Assembly: GCA_024711295.1 (NCBI GenBank)
Contig: JANJTB010000018.1
Span: 16,077 to 80,076, forward strand
Source of the DNA: a bacterium
GTDB lineage: Bacteria; Bacteroidota; Ignavibacteria; Kapaibacteriales; UBA2268
Direction of reading: 5' to 3'
DNA length: 64,000 nucleotides
The notes below the pieces were generated by a model. The model did not search any database. It was given only the letters and a program-made list of their open reading frames with translations, and was not told the DNA's origin. Position numbers and translations under genes: made by a program. Positions 52,979 to 62,109 of the stretch are shown here, piece after piece (positions within the stretch are counted from its first letter, which is position 1; the number at the start of each line of letters is the position of its first letter).

Positions 52979-53707
52979 TTATTTCTTGCCGGTAGTGGCG
53001 TCAACAATGCTTCCCCATATAGGCAGGTCGAGTGTACCTGCTTCTTTATTATCTGTCTCGACCAACAACGAAGCCTGTAAGCGTCCTGTTTTCTTTGGAG
53101 TAAACTTCATTTCGACAACTAAGCTAGCTTTTGGCTCTATCACAGTATTTCTTCTCAAATTATGCTTCAACTCATCAGCTTCAACATCTTTAGTTGACAT
53201 TTTCAGCATAAAGTTAGTTAATTTGATAGGTTTATCGGTATTATTAGTAATAGTAGTTTTAGCAACTGATTCCTCGTTCACAACTAATTTATTAAAACTG
53301 AAGTACTTAGGTTGCAACAAAACAGGAACAACAACATTACACTTTAGCATAAGATTTTGCTCAGGTCTTTCGGGGTCGTCAGAAGAAATTCTGACACTTT
53401 TAATAGTATTTCCCTGATATCCGGTAATATTTAATCTTACTCTGAGAGTAGCATATTTGCCCGGTGGGACGAAATTCATATCAAGCGAATCAGTAGTACA
53501 GCCGCAGCCTGGCTTTACTCTTTTGATTTCGAGAGTCTTATTGCCCTTGTTCCACAATTTGATAGCTGCTTCGAGTGGTCCCTGTTCCGGTTTTACATTA
53601 CCCCAATCATACGTATCGCCACCCCCGATTTCAAGTTTTGGCTGAGCAGACAATAACGAAAATCCGCTCAATAGCAAAACCAACACTAAGGAATAAATTC
53701 TTATCAT
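52979..53707 (-). CDS. DUF1573-domain exported protein
   Basis: A 242-residue protein with a signal peptide (MIRIYSLVLVLLLSGFSLLSA). The first domain is DUF1573, seen in TYDWGNVKPEQGPLEAAIKLWNKGNKTLEIKRVKPGCGCTTDSLD, VPPGKYATLRVRL and VRISSDDPERPEQNLMLKC; the PGCGCT motif is the family hallmark. A second Ig-like domain follows (TTITNNTDKPIKL, VEMKFTPKKTGRLQASLLVETD). The family is common in Bacteroidota and its role is unknown. A TACTTTTG box on the minus strand (53755-53748) may be its -7 element. Confidence 0.9.
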   Translation of the reverse strand: MIRIYSLVLVLLLSGFSLLSAQPKLEIGGGDTYDWGNVKPEQGPLEAAIKLWNKGNKTLEIKRVKPGCGCTTDSLDMNFVPPGKYATLRVRLNITGYQGNTIKSVRISSDDPERPEQNLMLKCNVVVPVLLQPKYFSFNKLVVNEESVAKTTITNNTDKPIKLTNFMLKMSTKDVEADELKHNLRRNTVIEPKASLVVEMKFTPKKTGRLQASLLVETDNKEAGTLDLPIWGSIVDATTGKK

Positions 53708-53897
53708 TTCTAAAAAACTCCTAACTAAATTAATTAAAATATCAATTCAAAAGTATGAAATAAATATTTACATTGTTCTTGATTATATGATGTAAGACTA
53801 TTTTTTAGCAAAAAAGTTGCATTTTTTTCAATAAATATGTAAATATTTAGTTATATTTGAATGTTGTTATTTATAAAAAAATATATCAGGTACAGCC

Positions 53898-55052
53898 ATG
53901 TTATCGTTTGAGTTTAATGAAATTCAACTTCAGATTCAGGAAGCAGCACGCAAATTTGCTCAAGAAGAAATAGCACCAACAGTAATTCATCGCGACATCA
54001 ATTCGGAATTCCCTGCAGAGATACTAAAAAGTATGGGAGAGTTAGGATTTTTGGGAATGATGGTATCTCCTGACTGGGGAGGCAGCGGGCTTGATGCAGT
54101 AAGCTATGTATTGGCAATGGAAGAGTTTGCAAAGGTTGATGCAAGTGTAGCTGTGGTCACCTCTGTTCAGAACTCATTGGTTTGCTGGATATTGGAGAAT
54201 TTCGGTAATGACTTTTTGAAAGAGAATTATTTGCGTCCGCTTGCCGAAGGACGTTATCTTGGTGCTTACTGTCTTAGCGAACCCGAAGCCGGGTCTGATG
54301 CCCGCCAACAGCATACAACTGCCGAGAAGCATGATGGCTATTGGATATTGAACGGCACAAAAAATTGGATTTCTACAGGTCAGCATTCTGATGTTGCCAT
54401 AGTATTTGCTCAGTCAAATCCAGAGCTAAAGCACAAGGGTATTGCATGCTTTGCCGTACCTACCAACACACCCGGATACGAGCCGGGACTCAAGGAAGAT
54501 AAAATGGGTCTTCGCTCAAGTGAGACATGCTCAATAGGTCTTACAAATGTAAAGGTATCGGACGAGCATCTTATTGGTGAAGTCGGCGAAGGATTTTATA
54601 TAGCAATGCGCGGGCTTAACGGCGGACGTATAGGCATAGCGGCTCAATCAGTAGGTATTGCTCAGGGCGCTTTCGAGGCAGCTGTTAAATATTCCTTAGA
54701 GCGTAAAACTATGGGCAAGCCAATTGCAGAGCATCAGCTGATACAGTCTAAACTCGCACAGATGAGTATGAAAATCAATGCTGCACGATTGCTTACCCTC
54801 AGAGCTGCCTGGCTACGCGACAACAAAATGGACCATATTCAGGAAGCATCCGAAGCAAAGCTTTATGCCTCTACAATTGCCAATGAAGTAACCCGCGAAG
54901 CTGTCCAAATACATGGCGGTTATGGATATGTAAGGGAATATCAGGTAGAGAGAATGATGAGAGATGCCAAGGTAACGGAAATTTATGAGGGAACATCCGA
55001 AATTCAGCAGTTGGTAATTGCAAGAGAAATTCTAAAGAAATACGGCTCATAA
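53898..55052 (+). CDS. Acyl-CoA dehydrogenase
   Basis: A 384-residue FAD enzyme that makes enoyl-CoA in fatty- or branched-chain acyl oxidation. Standard features: N-terminal helical domain (QIQEAARKFAQEEIAP), middle domain LGAYCLSEPEAGSDARQQ and ILNGTKNWISTGQHSD, FAD-binding GERKTMGKPIAEHQLIQSKLAQM-like stretch, VQIHGGYGYVREYQVERMMRDAKVTEIYEGTSEIQQLVIAREIL. The Glu in IYEGTSE is the catalytic base of the short-chain type. Chain-length preference cannot be told. Single gene with its own terminator. Confidence 0.95.
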   Translation: MLSFEFNEIQLQIQEAARKFAQEEIAPTVIHRDINSEFPAEILKSMGELGFLGMMVSPDWGGSGLDAVSYVLAMEEFAKVDASVAVVTSVQNSLVCWILENFGNDFLKENYLRPLAEGRYLGAYCLSEPEAGSDARQQHTTAEKHDGYWILNGTKNWISTGQHSDVAIVFAQSNPELKHKGIACFAVPTNTPGYEPGLKEDKMGLRSSETCSIGLTNVKVSDEHLIGEVGEGFYIAMRGLNGGRIGIAAQSVGIAQGAFEAAVKYSLERKTMGKPIAEHQLIQSKLAQMSMKINAARLLTLRAAWLRDNKMDHIQEASEAKLYASTIANEVTREAVQIHGGYGYVREYQVERMMRDAKVTEIYEGTSEIQQLVIAREILKKYGS

Positions 55053-55088
55053 TTTAAAGCCACAATATGCCGCAGATATCAGAATCAG

Positions 55089-55121
55089 AATCTGTCGTTC
55101 CGAACGGCAGATTTTTTTTTT
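55089..55121 (+). terminator. Rho-independent terminator of the acyl-CoA dehydrogenase gene
   Basis: AATCTGTCGTTC and GAACGGCAGATT form a 12-bp stem (one G-U) with a 1-2 base centre, followed by nine T. Confidence 0.9.
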
Positions 55122-55145
55122 GGTAATAATACGAATATAAAAATA

Positions 55146-55176
55146 AAAAAGCTAAGTATAAATAAATATACTTAGC
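55146..55176 (-). terminator. Rho-independent terminator of the rpsT/tRNA-Arg unit
   Basis: On the minus strand GCTAAGTATA and TATACTTAGC form a 10-bp stem with a TTTATT loop, followed by TTTTTTATTTTT. It comes 12 bases after the tRNA 3' end. Confidence 0.9.
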
Positions 55177-55187
55177 CGAAATAATCG

Positions 55188-55261
55188 TACGCCCTAGAGG
55201 AGTCGAACCTCTAACCTTCTGATCCGTAGTCAGATACTCTATCCAATTGAGCTAAGGGCGC
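55188..55261 (-). tRNA. tRNA-Arg (anticodon ACG)
   Basis: On the minus strand the acceptor GCGCCCT pairs with AGGGCGT; D arm GCTC..GAGT; anticodon arm TCTGA, loop CTACGGA with ACG, TCAGA; T arm AGAGG TTCGACT CCTCT. Discriminator is A and CCA is not encoded. It follows rpsT by 17 bases on the same strand, with no terminator between, so the two are probably co-transcribed. Confidence 0.96.
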
Positions 55262-55278
55262 CTGAAAATTTATAAAAT

Positions 55279-55551
55279 TTACGCCTGAACAGCAGTAGTT
55301 TTAAGTTTATTTACGTACTTAGCTAATGATGATTTTCTATTGGCAGCTGTGTTCTTGTGAATAACATTCTTTGCGCTTATTCTGTCAAGAACCTGAGTTG
55401 CTAATCTTAATTTTTCCTGTGCTTCTTCAAAAGTCTTAGATTCACGTACTGCTCTGATAGCAAATTTAGCTGTCTTCTTATTTAACCTATTATAAAGGCG
55501 ACGTTTACGTGATTGCCTCATTCTTTTAAGTGCCGACTTATGGTGCGCCAT
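55279..55551 (-). CDS. rpsT: 30S ribosomal protein S20
   Basis: A 90-residue basic protein of the small ribosomal subunit. It has the usual start MAHHKSALKRMRQSRKRRLYNR and helices with NKKTAKFAIRAVRES and the end KNVIHKNTAANRKSSLAKYVNKL. It lies upstream of tRNA-Arg. S20 is known to regulate its own translation in some bacteria; nothing in the leader shows that here. Confidence 0.97.
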   Translation of the reverse strand: MAHHKSALKRMRQSRKRRLYNRLNKKTAKFAIRAVRESKTFEEAQEKLRLATQVLDRISAKNVIHKNTAANRKSSLAKYVNKLKTTAVQA

Positions 55552-55591
55552 TTTTATCCAAATTAATTTAAATTACACAAAATTAGAACTA

Positions 55592-55625
55592 CAAAAATAA
55601 CATTATTAATTCATATTGCAAAAAA
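55592..55625 (-). promoter_or_regulatory. Bacteroidota-type promoter of rpsT
   Basis: On the minus strand TTTTTTG (55625-55619) and TATTTTTG (55599-55592) are 19 bases apart, matching TTTG / TAnnTTTG. The -7 box lies about 40 bases before the rpsT ATG. Confidence 0.75.
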
Positions 55626-55665
55626 TTTATTTACAAAATAAAACTTTTCCACATTTTTATTTTTT

Positions 55666-56982
55666 TTAGTCAAGTCTGAACCATTTCACTAAGTCTTTGA
55701 AAGTTGGTTTCTTGCCATACATCAATATGCCTACTCTGTAGATTTTTGATGCTACCCACAAAGCACCCAAAAATGTTGCTGCCAGTAATATCACAGAAAG
55801 CCCAATTTGCCATAGCGGAACATCTGTTGCCGCAACCCTTGCAATCATAAGTATCGGAGTAAAAAACGGTATCAGCGACATTACTGTAGCGAGCGTACCG
55901 TCGGGGTTGCTCATTACATTGGGTATAAACATAATTGGAATGATAATTGGCAGTGATACCGGCAAAGATAACTGCGAAGCATCCTGCTCCTGATCAACAG
56001 CAGAGCCGACAGCGGCAAAAAGTGATGCATAAATAAAATATCCTGATAAGAAATAGAACAAAAATGCAACTATTACCCAGGGCGAAATTGAAAAGTTTGT
56101 GAAAAACTGAATTATTTCATGTTGTTGCGGTTGATTTGCCGCACCCGCACCTGCCATGCCCGAAATAGCTGTAGCATCAGACGGGCTGATGAACATTGCA
56201 GCGATAGAGCCGCCTGCCATAAATAATACAGTCATTATAATCAGCCAGAACAATACTTGCGTCAGACCTACAGCGCCTATCCCCACGACTTTTCCGAACA
56301 TAATTTCGAAGGGCCTTACCGAAGACGCGATTACTTCCACAATTCTGTTTGCTTTCTCTTCGATTACACCTCTCATTACAAAACTGCCATAGGTAAACAT
56401 CAAACCGTAGATTAGAAATCCTAAAATATATCCCATAAATGCCAGCACCTCGGAATAATCATCTTTGGTTCCTTCTTCGGTAACTTTTTTGGTAGTAATG
56501 GATACTCCTTTGTTTACCAAATCAATTATGCTTTTGTCAGCGCCAATTTCATTAAGTCTTTTGTTTACAATTATATCTTCGGTATTGCTTTCTATTGATT
56601 CAATAAATCCCAAACCACCCCCGCCGCTTGTATAAACATTAGCTTTGCCCGTATTTATAAAATCTTCGGTAAGATAAAGAAATCCGTCGAGCTTGCCCTC
56701 GAGTACTTCTTTGGTAAGTACATCTTGAGTTTTCTCAGTAATAAAGAATTTGGAAGTATCACGTGCGACCAGGTCAATACCAATTTGTCCTGTTTTGTCA
56801 AGCACGGCGATTTTCTTCTCAGTCTGTCCCCTCGACATCAGCGTAACGGCAATTATTATACCGTACATAAGTATAATCGCCAGAGGTGCAAGGATAGTGC
56901 TCAGGATAAATCCCTTAGATTTTACCTTTGATATATATTCATGCTGAATAATTGTCAGTATTTTCGAACCTTTAGTTTTCAT
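55666..56982 (-). CDS. ABC-2 type transporter permease (NatB-like)
   Basis: A 438-residue membrane protein: one helix near the N-terminus (SKGFILSTILAPLAIILMYGIIIAVTLMS), a large extracytoplasmic loop of about 130 residues, then five or six helices. The EVIASSVRPFEIMFGKVVGIGAVGLTQVLFW region is typical of NatB-type exporters, and the GSAVDQEQDASQLSLPVSLPIIIP stretch supports that group. NatAB in Bacillus exports sodium; substrate here is unknown. It overlaps the ATPase gene by 11 bases. Confidence 0.9.
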   Translation of the reverse strand: MKTKGSKILTIIQHEYISKVKSKGFILSTILAPLAIILMYGIIIAVTLMSRGQTEKKIAVLDKTGQIGIDLVARDTSKFFITEKTQDVLTKEVLEGKLDGFLYLTEDFINTGKANVYTSGGGGLGFIESIESNTEDIIVNKRLNEIGADKSIIDLVNKGVSITTKKVTEEGTKDDYSEVLAFMGYILGFLIYGLMFTYGSFVMRGVIEEKANRIVEVIASSVRPFEIMFGKVVGIGAVGLTQVLFWLIIMTVLFMAGGSIAAMFISPSDATAISGMAGAGAANQPQQHEIIQFFTNFSISPWVIVAFLFYFLSGYFIYASLFAAVGSAVDQEQDASQLSLPVSLPIIIPIMFIPNVMSNPDGTLATVMSLIPFFTPILMIARVAATDVPLWQIGLSVILLAATFLGALWVASKIYRVGILMYGKKPTFKDLVKWFRLD

Positions 56983-57907
56983 TTCCCTGCTCCTTGTTCA
57001 TTTTGTTTTGTTTACCCACAACATCTATAAATATCTCATGCAGACTTGGCTCAACTTTTTCAAACCTATAAATTGATACTCCATTACTTAAAGACTTTGC
57101 TAAAATATCATTTGTCGAAATTCCGGAGTCCTCAAGTTTGAACTCAATTCGGTTATTCGACCTTTCGTTGATTTTAATACCTGCAAAATCATTAAGAAAA
57201 TCCATATTACCTTCGAATTCCATCACAACGGTATTTTTACCAAATCCTGATTTTATCTGTCTTACACCGCCGGATAATACCACTGTTCCTTTGTTAATCA
57301 GCACCAAATCATCACACATTTGCTCAACCTGTGCCATTACGTGAGTTGACAGAATCACAGTTTTACCCTGCGACTTCATTTCCAAAATAATGGACTTCAG
57401 TATTTCCGTATTAATAGGGTCGAACCCTGAAAAAGGTTCGTCAAGAATCATAAGTGGTGGATTATGAAGAATTGTTGAAATGAACTGAACCTTTTGCTGC
57501 ATACCTTTGGATAATTCTTCAATTTTTTTGTTTTCCCATCCGGCGGCACCCAATTTAGCGAGCCATTCCTTAGCTCTCGACAGAGCAATATCTTTAGGTA
57601 TTTCTTTTAATCTTGCAAAATATATCAATTGGTCAATTACTTTCAGTTTTTTGTACAAGCCCCTCTCTTCCGGTAAATATCCCATGATATTCTGAATCTC
57701 CGGACCGGTTGGCTTGCCCATAATACTGATTGTTCCTTTATCAGGATACAGGATATTAGTTATCATCCTGATTGTTGTTGTCTTGCCGGCACCATTGGGA
57801 CCTAAGAGCCCAAATATTTTCCCTTCTTCGACTTCGAAACTGATGTTATTGACAGCAGTATATTTACCAAAAGTCTTGGTAATACCGTCAACTTTGAGAA
57901 TACCCAT
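56972..57907 (-). CDS. ABC transporter ATP-binding protein (NatA-like)
   Basis: A 311-residue ATPase. Walker A LLGPNGAGKTTTIRMI, signature IEELSKGMQQKVQFISTI, Walker B LMILDEPFSGFDPIN and switch His VILSTHVMAQVEQM are all intact. The last 90 residues form the extra C-terminal domain (DUF4162-like) found in NatA-type proteins. The frame opens at 57928; the Met at 57907 gives the normal start MGILKVDGITKTFG. It is first of a two-gene exporter operon. Confidence 0.94.
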   Translation of the reverse strand: MGILKVDGITKTFGKYTAVNNISFEVEEGKIFGLLGPNGAGKTTTIRMITNILYPDKGTISIMGKPTGPEIQNIMGYLPEERGLYKKLKVIDQLIYFARLKEIPKDIALSRAKEWLAKLGAAGWENKKIEELSKGMQQKVQFISTILHNPPLMILDEPFSGFDPINTEILKSIILEMKSQGKTVILSTHVMAQVEQMCDDLVLINKGTVVLSGGVRQIKSGFGKNTVVMEFEGNMDFLNDFAGIKINERSNNRIEFKLEDSGISTNDILAKSLSNGVSIYRFEKVEPSLHEIFIDVVGKQNKMNKEQGNEN

Positions 57908-58028
57908 GTGAAAAATCCTTAATTTCAAATTGTATAATTTGATTTACGTTGAAGATATGAATATAGTTTCAATTATTTTGATTTTTCCGACATCAGTATT
58001 CCCAAGCTGAAAGCAATAAAAACCATAA

Positions 58029-60323
58029 CTAAAATCCGGTCTTTATTCCTACAAATACGGTACGGGGCCTCGACGGACCATACATGTAGCCTGCATCTCT
58101 GCCTATACCTGAATCGAAATCTCTTTGGAAACTGTTTAGCAAATTCTGACAACCGATTTGCAATTCTATTCCTGTAGAATTATCAACTCTGTATGATAGC
58201 ATAGTATTGAGCTCAAAAAAATCGTTCGTAAATTTGAGCTCATTCGATAATCTCTCATTACCGTCAATGCCAATACCACCGGCAAAGTGAGGAACATACA
58301 TACCACCGGTATAAACACCTGAGAGGTTCAATTCCAAGTCGTCAATAATACTTACCTGTGCCGAGAAGTATCCGTAGAAGTCTGGCGTTTTGAGTATATT
58401 TGATGTTAAAAGCTCTGAATCATCATTGCTAAGTCCCCAGGCAACGGGATTTTTGTACATAGCTTTTTGAATTGTAATACCACCTTTGAATGACAGATAA
58501 TCAGATATATTAGTCATCAATTCAAGTGTAGTGCCGAAAACTTCGGCTTCTTCACCGTTTCTTCTCTCTATAACCAATGCGCCTTCGCCATCTCTGCCAA
58601 CTTCCTCCAGAATGAAAACATCTTTGAGAGAAGTATAAAAATATTCATTCGACAGCGAGAAAGGAAACCCAAACATTTTGAAAGAGTAATCTGCTGAAAA
58701 AGAGTAACTTACTGAATATTCCGGCTTTAGATTTTCCGACAATCTAATAATCATACCTTCGCCACCTACCTGAGTAATATGCAAATCTTCGTCAAATGCC
58801 TGAGGTGCTCTGTAACCTGTTGAATAGCTCAATCTGACACTCAGGTCCTGAGTCGGCTTTACCATCAGATTTGCTCTGGGGCTGATGATTAAACCATCAA
58901 TAAGATTATGCGAGTCGAATCTGCTTCCAAAAACAAAGTAAAGATAATCTGTAATCCCCCAATCATCTTGCAAATATATTCCGTTAGACAAGGTATGCTG
59001 GTCAATTTTTCTTGAATATGCCGGAGCAAGATCAATCATCTTGTCTGAATTAAATTCATAACCACCTGTGATTACATGATTACCGAAGAAGCTTTCAATA
59101 ACTGAAGAATACTGAAGCCCTGCGGCATAAGTTTGATTATCGGTAGTTCCATAAGCATTGGGATCTTGATTGGCACCATAATAACTATCACGGTTAGTTA
59201 GCTGACCAGAGCCGTATAGTGAGATTTTTTGATTGCCCTGCCCAATATACTTCTCATATTGCAGCTGAAAAACATTTGTATTGTGAGTAGTCATCTCGGT
59301 AATGTTAGTTTCGTGCGGCGGCAGGTCGAGACCATCGCCACCACGGATTTCGTGAAATATTGTATGATACTCCATCGAAAGCTTGCTTTTGTGGTCGGGC
59401 TTATAGAAAAAGTTACCACCAATGTTCTTTACGTCAAGTCTGCCTATTTCGGTATAGCCGTCGTTGTTTGCATCCCATTCGCTGCGGTGCCTGTTGCTTC
59501 CGAAAATCATCACTCCCATGTCAGCACTTTCATTTACAATAGCACCGTTTAGTTGAATAGTAGCATCTGGTGATACCGCATTTATCGAGCTGTAATTTGC
59601 AGATGCATTAAAGCTGCTTGATGAAGGAGTTTTAGTTATTATATTTATCACACCGGCGATACTGTTGCCACCATATAATGATGACCCGCCGCCACGAATA
59701 ATCTCAACTCTGTCTATCATGTTTGATGGAATTTGTTCAAGACCATATACACCGTTCAGAGCAGAGTATATTGCCTTTCCGTCAATCAACACCTGCGAAT
59801 ATTTACCTTCCAATCCATTCATTCTAATCTCGGAAAATCCGCAATTCTGGCAATTTGTTTCGATTCTCAAACCGGGTTGAAAACTAAGTCCATCTCTTAG
59901 ATTCATCGAACCCGTTGACTCAAAAATTTTATCTGTAAGTATGGATACCTTAACAGGTACATCCTCGTAAATCCTTTCGGAACGGTTTGCCGTAACAACA
60001 ACTCCCTGACTTATAACTTCTGATTTTTCGAGTGTTATCTGAATGGTTTCGTCATTTGGCAAATCGCTTAAACTTACGGTTTTGCTCTTATAGCCAACTG
60101 CACTTATTGATATCGCGGCTGTACTTTCAGGAATATTTTTCAGTTCGAAATATCCTTTTGTATTTGCATAAGTGCCAATCATGGTGTTGTTTACTTTAAT
60201 AGTTGCTCCGGGTATGGCTCTGCCGTTTTCACCAGAGCATTTTACTGTTCCTTTCAAGCTCAAATGTCTTGATTCTGCAATCAATGTGCAGAGAATAAAT
60301 ATAATTGCAATATATGTTTTCAT
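58029..60323 (-). CDS. TonB-dependent outer-membrane receptor
   Basis: A 764-residue receptor. Signal peptide (1-18), carboxypeptidase-regulatory-like domain (about 22-105: GAT-I-VNNTMIGTYANTKGYFELKNIPES), plug (about 125-235) with LRDGLSFQPGLRIETNCQNCGFSEIRMNGL and IDRVEIIRGGGSSLYGGNSIAGVINIITK, then a 22-strand-type barrel ending in GRDAGYMYGPSRPRTVFVGIKTGF with terminal aromatic Phe. The CQNCGF motif in the plug is typical of one receptor group and could bind metal or form a disulfide. It follows a His-rich small gene, suggesting metal uptake. Confidence 0.93.
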   Translation of the reverse strand: MKTYIAIIFILCTLIAESRHLSLKGTVKCSGENGRAIPGATIKVNNTMIGTYANTKGYFELKNIPESTAAISISAVGYKSKTVSLSDLPNDETIQITLEKSEVISQGVVVTANRSERIYEDVPVKVSILTDKIFESTGSMNLRDGLSFQPGLRIETNCQNCGFSEIRMNGLEGKYSQVLIDGKAIYSALNGVYGLEQIPSNMIDRVEIIRGGGSSLYGGNSIAGVINIITKTPSSSSFNASANYSSINAVSPDATIQLNGAIVNESADMGVMIFGSNRHRSEWDANNDGYTEIGRLDVKNIGGNFFYKPDHKSKLSMEYHTIFHEIRGGDGLDLPPHETNITEMTTHNTNVFQLQYEKYIGQGNQKISLYGSGQLTNRDSYYGANQDPNAYGTTDNQTYAAGLQYSSVIESFFGNHVITGGYEFNSDKMIDLAPAYSRKIDQHTLSNGIYLQDDWGITDYLYFVFGSRFDSHNLIDGLIISPRANLMVKPTQDLSVRLSYSTGYRAPQAFDEDLHITQVGGEGMIIRLSENLKPEYSVSYSFSADYSFKMFGFPFSLSNEYFYTSLKDVFILEEVGRDGEGALVIERRNGEEAEVFGTTLELMTNISDYLSFKGGITIQKAMYKNPVAWGLSNDDSELLTSNILKTPDFYGYFSAQVSIIDDLELNLSGVYTGGMYVPHFAGGIGIDGNERLSNELKFTNDFFELNTMLSYRVDNSTGIELQIGCQNLLNSFQRDFDSGIGRDAGYMYGPSRPRTVFVGIKTGF

Positions 60324-60418
60324 AATTATAATTCTTTTTCTGTTAAAAAATTAATTATTAACTGAACTGTTATTCAGATTATAGAGTATTAAATAATTCC
60401 GTGATGATGAAGATTAGA

Positions 60419-60787
60419 TTAGAGTAGTGGTGGAGCTCTTAGCCCGTAATGGAATGAAAATACCGCATTGAACGACACCGCAGGTAACTCGATAAATTCT
60501 AAGCATCTATCAATTGACGATACTTCGGGAATTCCGATACCGCTGATAGTAGTTTCATTATGATTGGATAGAATATCACACACTAAATATGATATATCAC
60601 TGTGTTTGTGTGCAGGATTGTTGGGGTTGCTGCTATTGTCGCTATTCGGGTGCGAGTGCATAACAACTCTGCCGTCCATATCAACATGTATGTGATAATA
60701 TCTTACTGAAATTATATTACTGAATACAATTCCAAATAATATTATCATCGAAAACAATGATACAATATGTCTATTTCTGACAAACAA
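60419..60787 (-). CDS. Small exported His-rich protein upstream of the TonB receptor
   Basis: A 122-residue protein with a hydrophobic N-terminus (VSLFSMIILFGIVFSNIISV), a segment rich in His (YYHIHVDMDGRVVMHSHPN, then HKHSD) and the end LRAPPLL. Small His-rich exported proteins ending in a RAPP motif occur beside TonB receptors for metals or metal complexes. The 96-base gap to the receptor on the same strand supports a shared operon. Metal identity cannot be told. I do not know a named family. Confidence 0.65.
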   Translation of the reverse strand: MFVRNRHIVSLFSMIILFGIVFSNIISVRYYHIHVDMDGRVVMHSHPNSDNSSNPNNPAHKHSDISYLVCDILSNHNETTISGIGIPEVSSIDRCLEFIELPAVSFNAVFSFHYGLRAPPLL

Positions 60788-60953
60788 CTTTTACCTGCTT
60801 TTTTTAAGCAAAAATATTTCTTAATAATGTAATTATTTGCAAATCTGACAAATATTACGTTACAAAATTAACAAAATATTTGTAAGCTACAAATATAAAT
60901 TTATCATATTCAAAAAATATATTACATTATATTTTATTTACTATTAGGTAATG

Positions 60954-61640
60954 CTAAATTTTGGTCTTAAATTTAGCTTCATATATTGAGAAGTTATACC
61001 ATTTAGAGGAGGATATTTTTGGATTATTCTCTATATAATTATATGTAAGCATTCCTGCAAATACACCTACCATAGAGCCGAAATACACATCAATCAGGAA
61101 ATGCTGAACGAGGTAAACCCTTGAAATACCAACAAGAAGTGCCATTACGAAATAGAAAATCCCCAATGGCTTGTAAGGTGTAATCAACGACAAAAACAAG
61201 AATATAGCAAAACCGGAAGTTGTATGCCCCGAGGGGAAACTGTTGTGAGAAAATAGTTCGAATCCGTCAACATAAGTTACTAAATCTGAACCCTCAAAAA
61301 ACGCCTTTGGGCGTGGTATTTTAAAAATATTTTTCATCAGCTGAGAAACAATCCCCGGAATAAAATATATCATCAGCCCGTTGAAAAGATATTTTATTCT
61401 GAACACTCCGGCAATAATCAGGAATACTGCAAATTGTATCCCTTCGCCCAGAGAAGAGAAAAATCTGAAAACATCATCTAAGTATGTGCCACGCATATCA
61501 TTGAAATAAATTACGCAATCACCCTTATTAATATTAAGCAAAATAAAATATCCCAATATCAGAAACAGGAAATACATTCCAAAAAAATAGGGATTATCTT
61601 TAATACGTGATTTTACCGTGGCGCTGTATGGCTCTGTCAT
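60954..61640 (-). CDS. PAP2-family membrane phosphatase
   Basis: A 228-residue membrane protein with about six helices and the phosphatase motifs KNIFKIPRPKAF (K-x6-RP), SFPSGHTTSG (PSGH) and SRVYLVQHFLIDVYFG (SR-x5-H-x3-D). A lipid-phosphate substrate is expected. It overlaps the J-domain gene by 4 bases, an odd pairing. It is unrelated in detail to the PAP2 protein at 11235-11792. Confidence 0.92.
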   Translation of the reverse strand: MTEPYSATVKSRIKDNPYFFGMYFLFLILGYFILLNINKGDCVIYFNDMRGTYLDDVFRFFSSLGEGIQFAVFLIIAGVFRIKYLFNGLMIYFIPGIVSQLMKNIFKIPRPKAFFEGSDLVTYVDGFELFSHNSFPSGHTTSGFAIFLFLSLITPYKPLGIFYFVMALLVGISRVYLVQHFLIDVYFGSMVGVFAGMLTYNYIENNPKISSSKWYNFSIYEAKFKTKI

Positions 61641-61882
61641 ATTGATTCCAGCTCTCCTGTTTCGTGTTTGTCCAGTTCGATGTTATATTTTAGTCTGTTT
61701 TCGAGATTGCCCAAAATATTATAAGCCTGGTTGATAAGTATAAACTTATCCAGCACTTTTTTGCTACCATCAGACTTATCCGGATGATAACGTCGTGCCA
61801 GGCGATAATATGCCTTCTTGATGTCACTCGAAGAAGATATTCTGCTTACACCCAAAACCTTATAATAATTTATGAATTTCAT
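61637..61882 (-). CDS. Short J-domain protein
   Basis: An 81-residue protein that is little more than a J domain: NYYKVLGVSRISSSSDIKKAYYRLARRYHPDKSDG with the HPD motif, then DKFILINQAYNILGNLENRLKYN. It lacks the Gly/Phe and zinc-finger parts of DnaJ. The frame opens at 61915, but the Met at 61882 (MKFINYYKVLGV) gives the normal domain start. It should stimulate an Hsp70; coupling to a PAP2 gene suggests a specific client. Confidence 0.87.
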   Translation of the reverse strand: MKFINYYKVLGVSRISSSSDIKKAYYRLARRYHPDKSDGSKKVLDKFILINQAYNILGNLENRLKYNIELDKHETGELESI

Positions 61883-62109
61883 CAATATTTGACGCTCAAA
61901 ATAAGCAAATTGCAAATGACGATATACTTGACTTAATAATTATTTATGAATCATAATTAAACTTAAATGATATAAAAAATGAATATTTAATTAAGATTTT
62001 TAAATTTTATTTTTATATTTGATTAATAATTGTTATTTTACAAATTACAACTGCATGATTTTGTAATTATTGAATTTATTTTATTGCGGTAATTTAAAGT
62101 GGTCAGACT

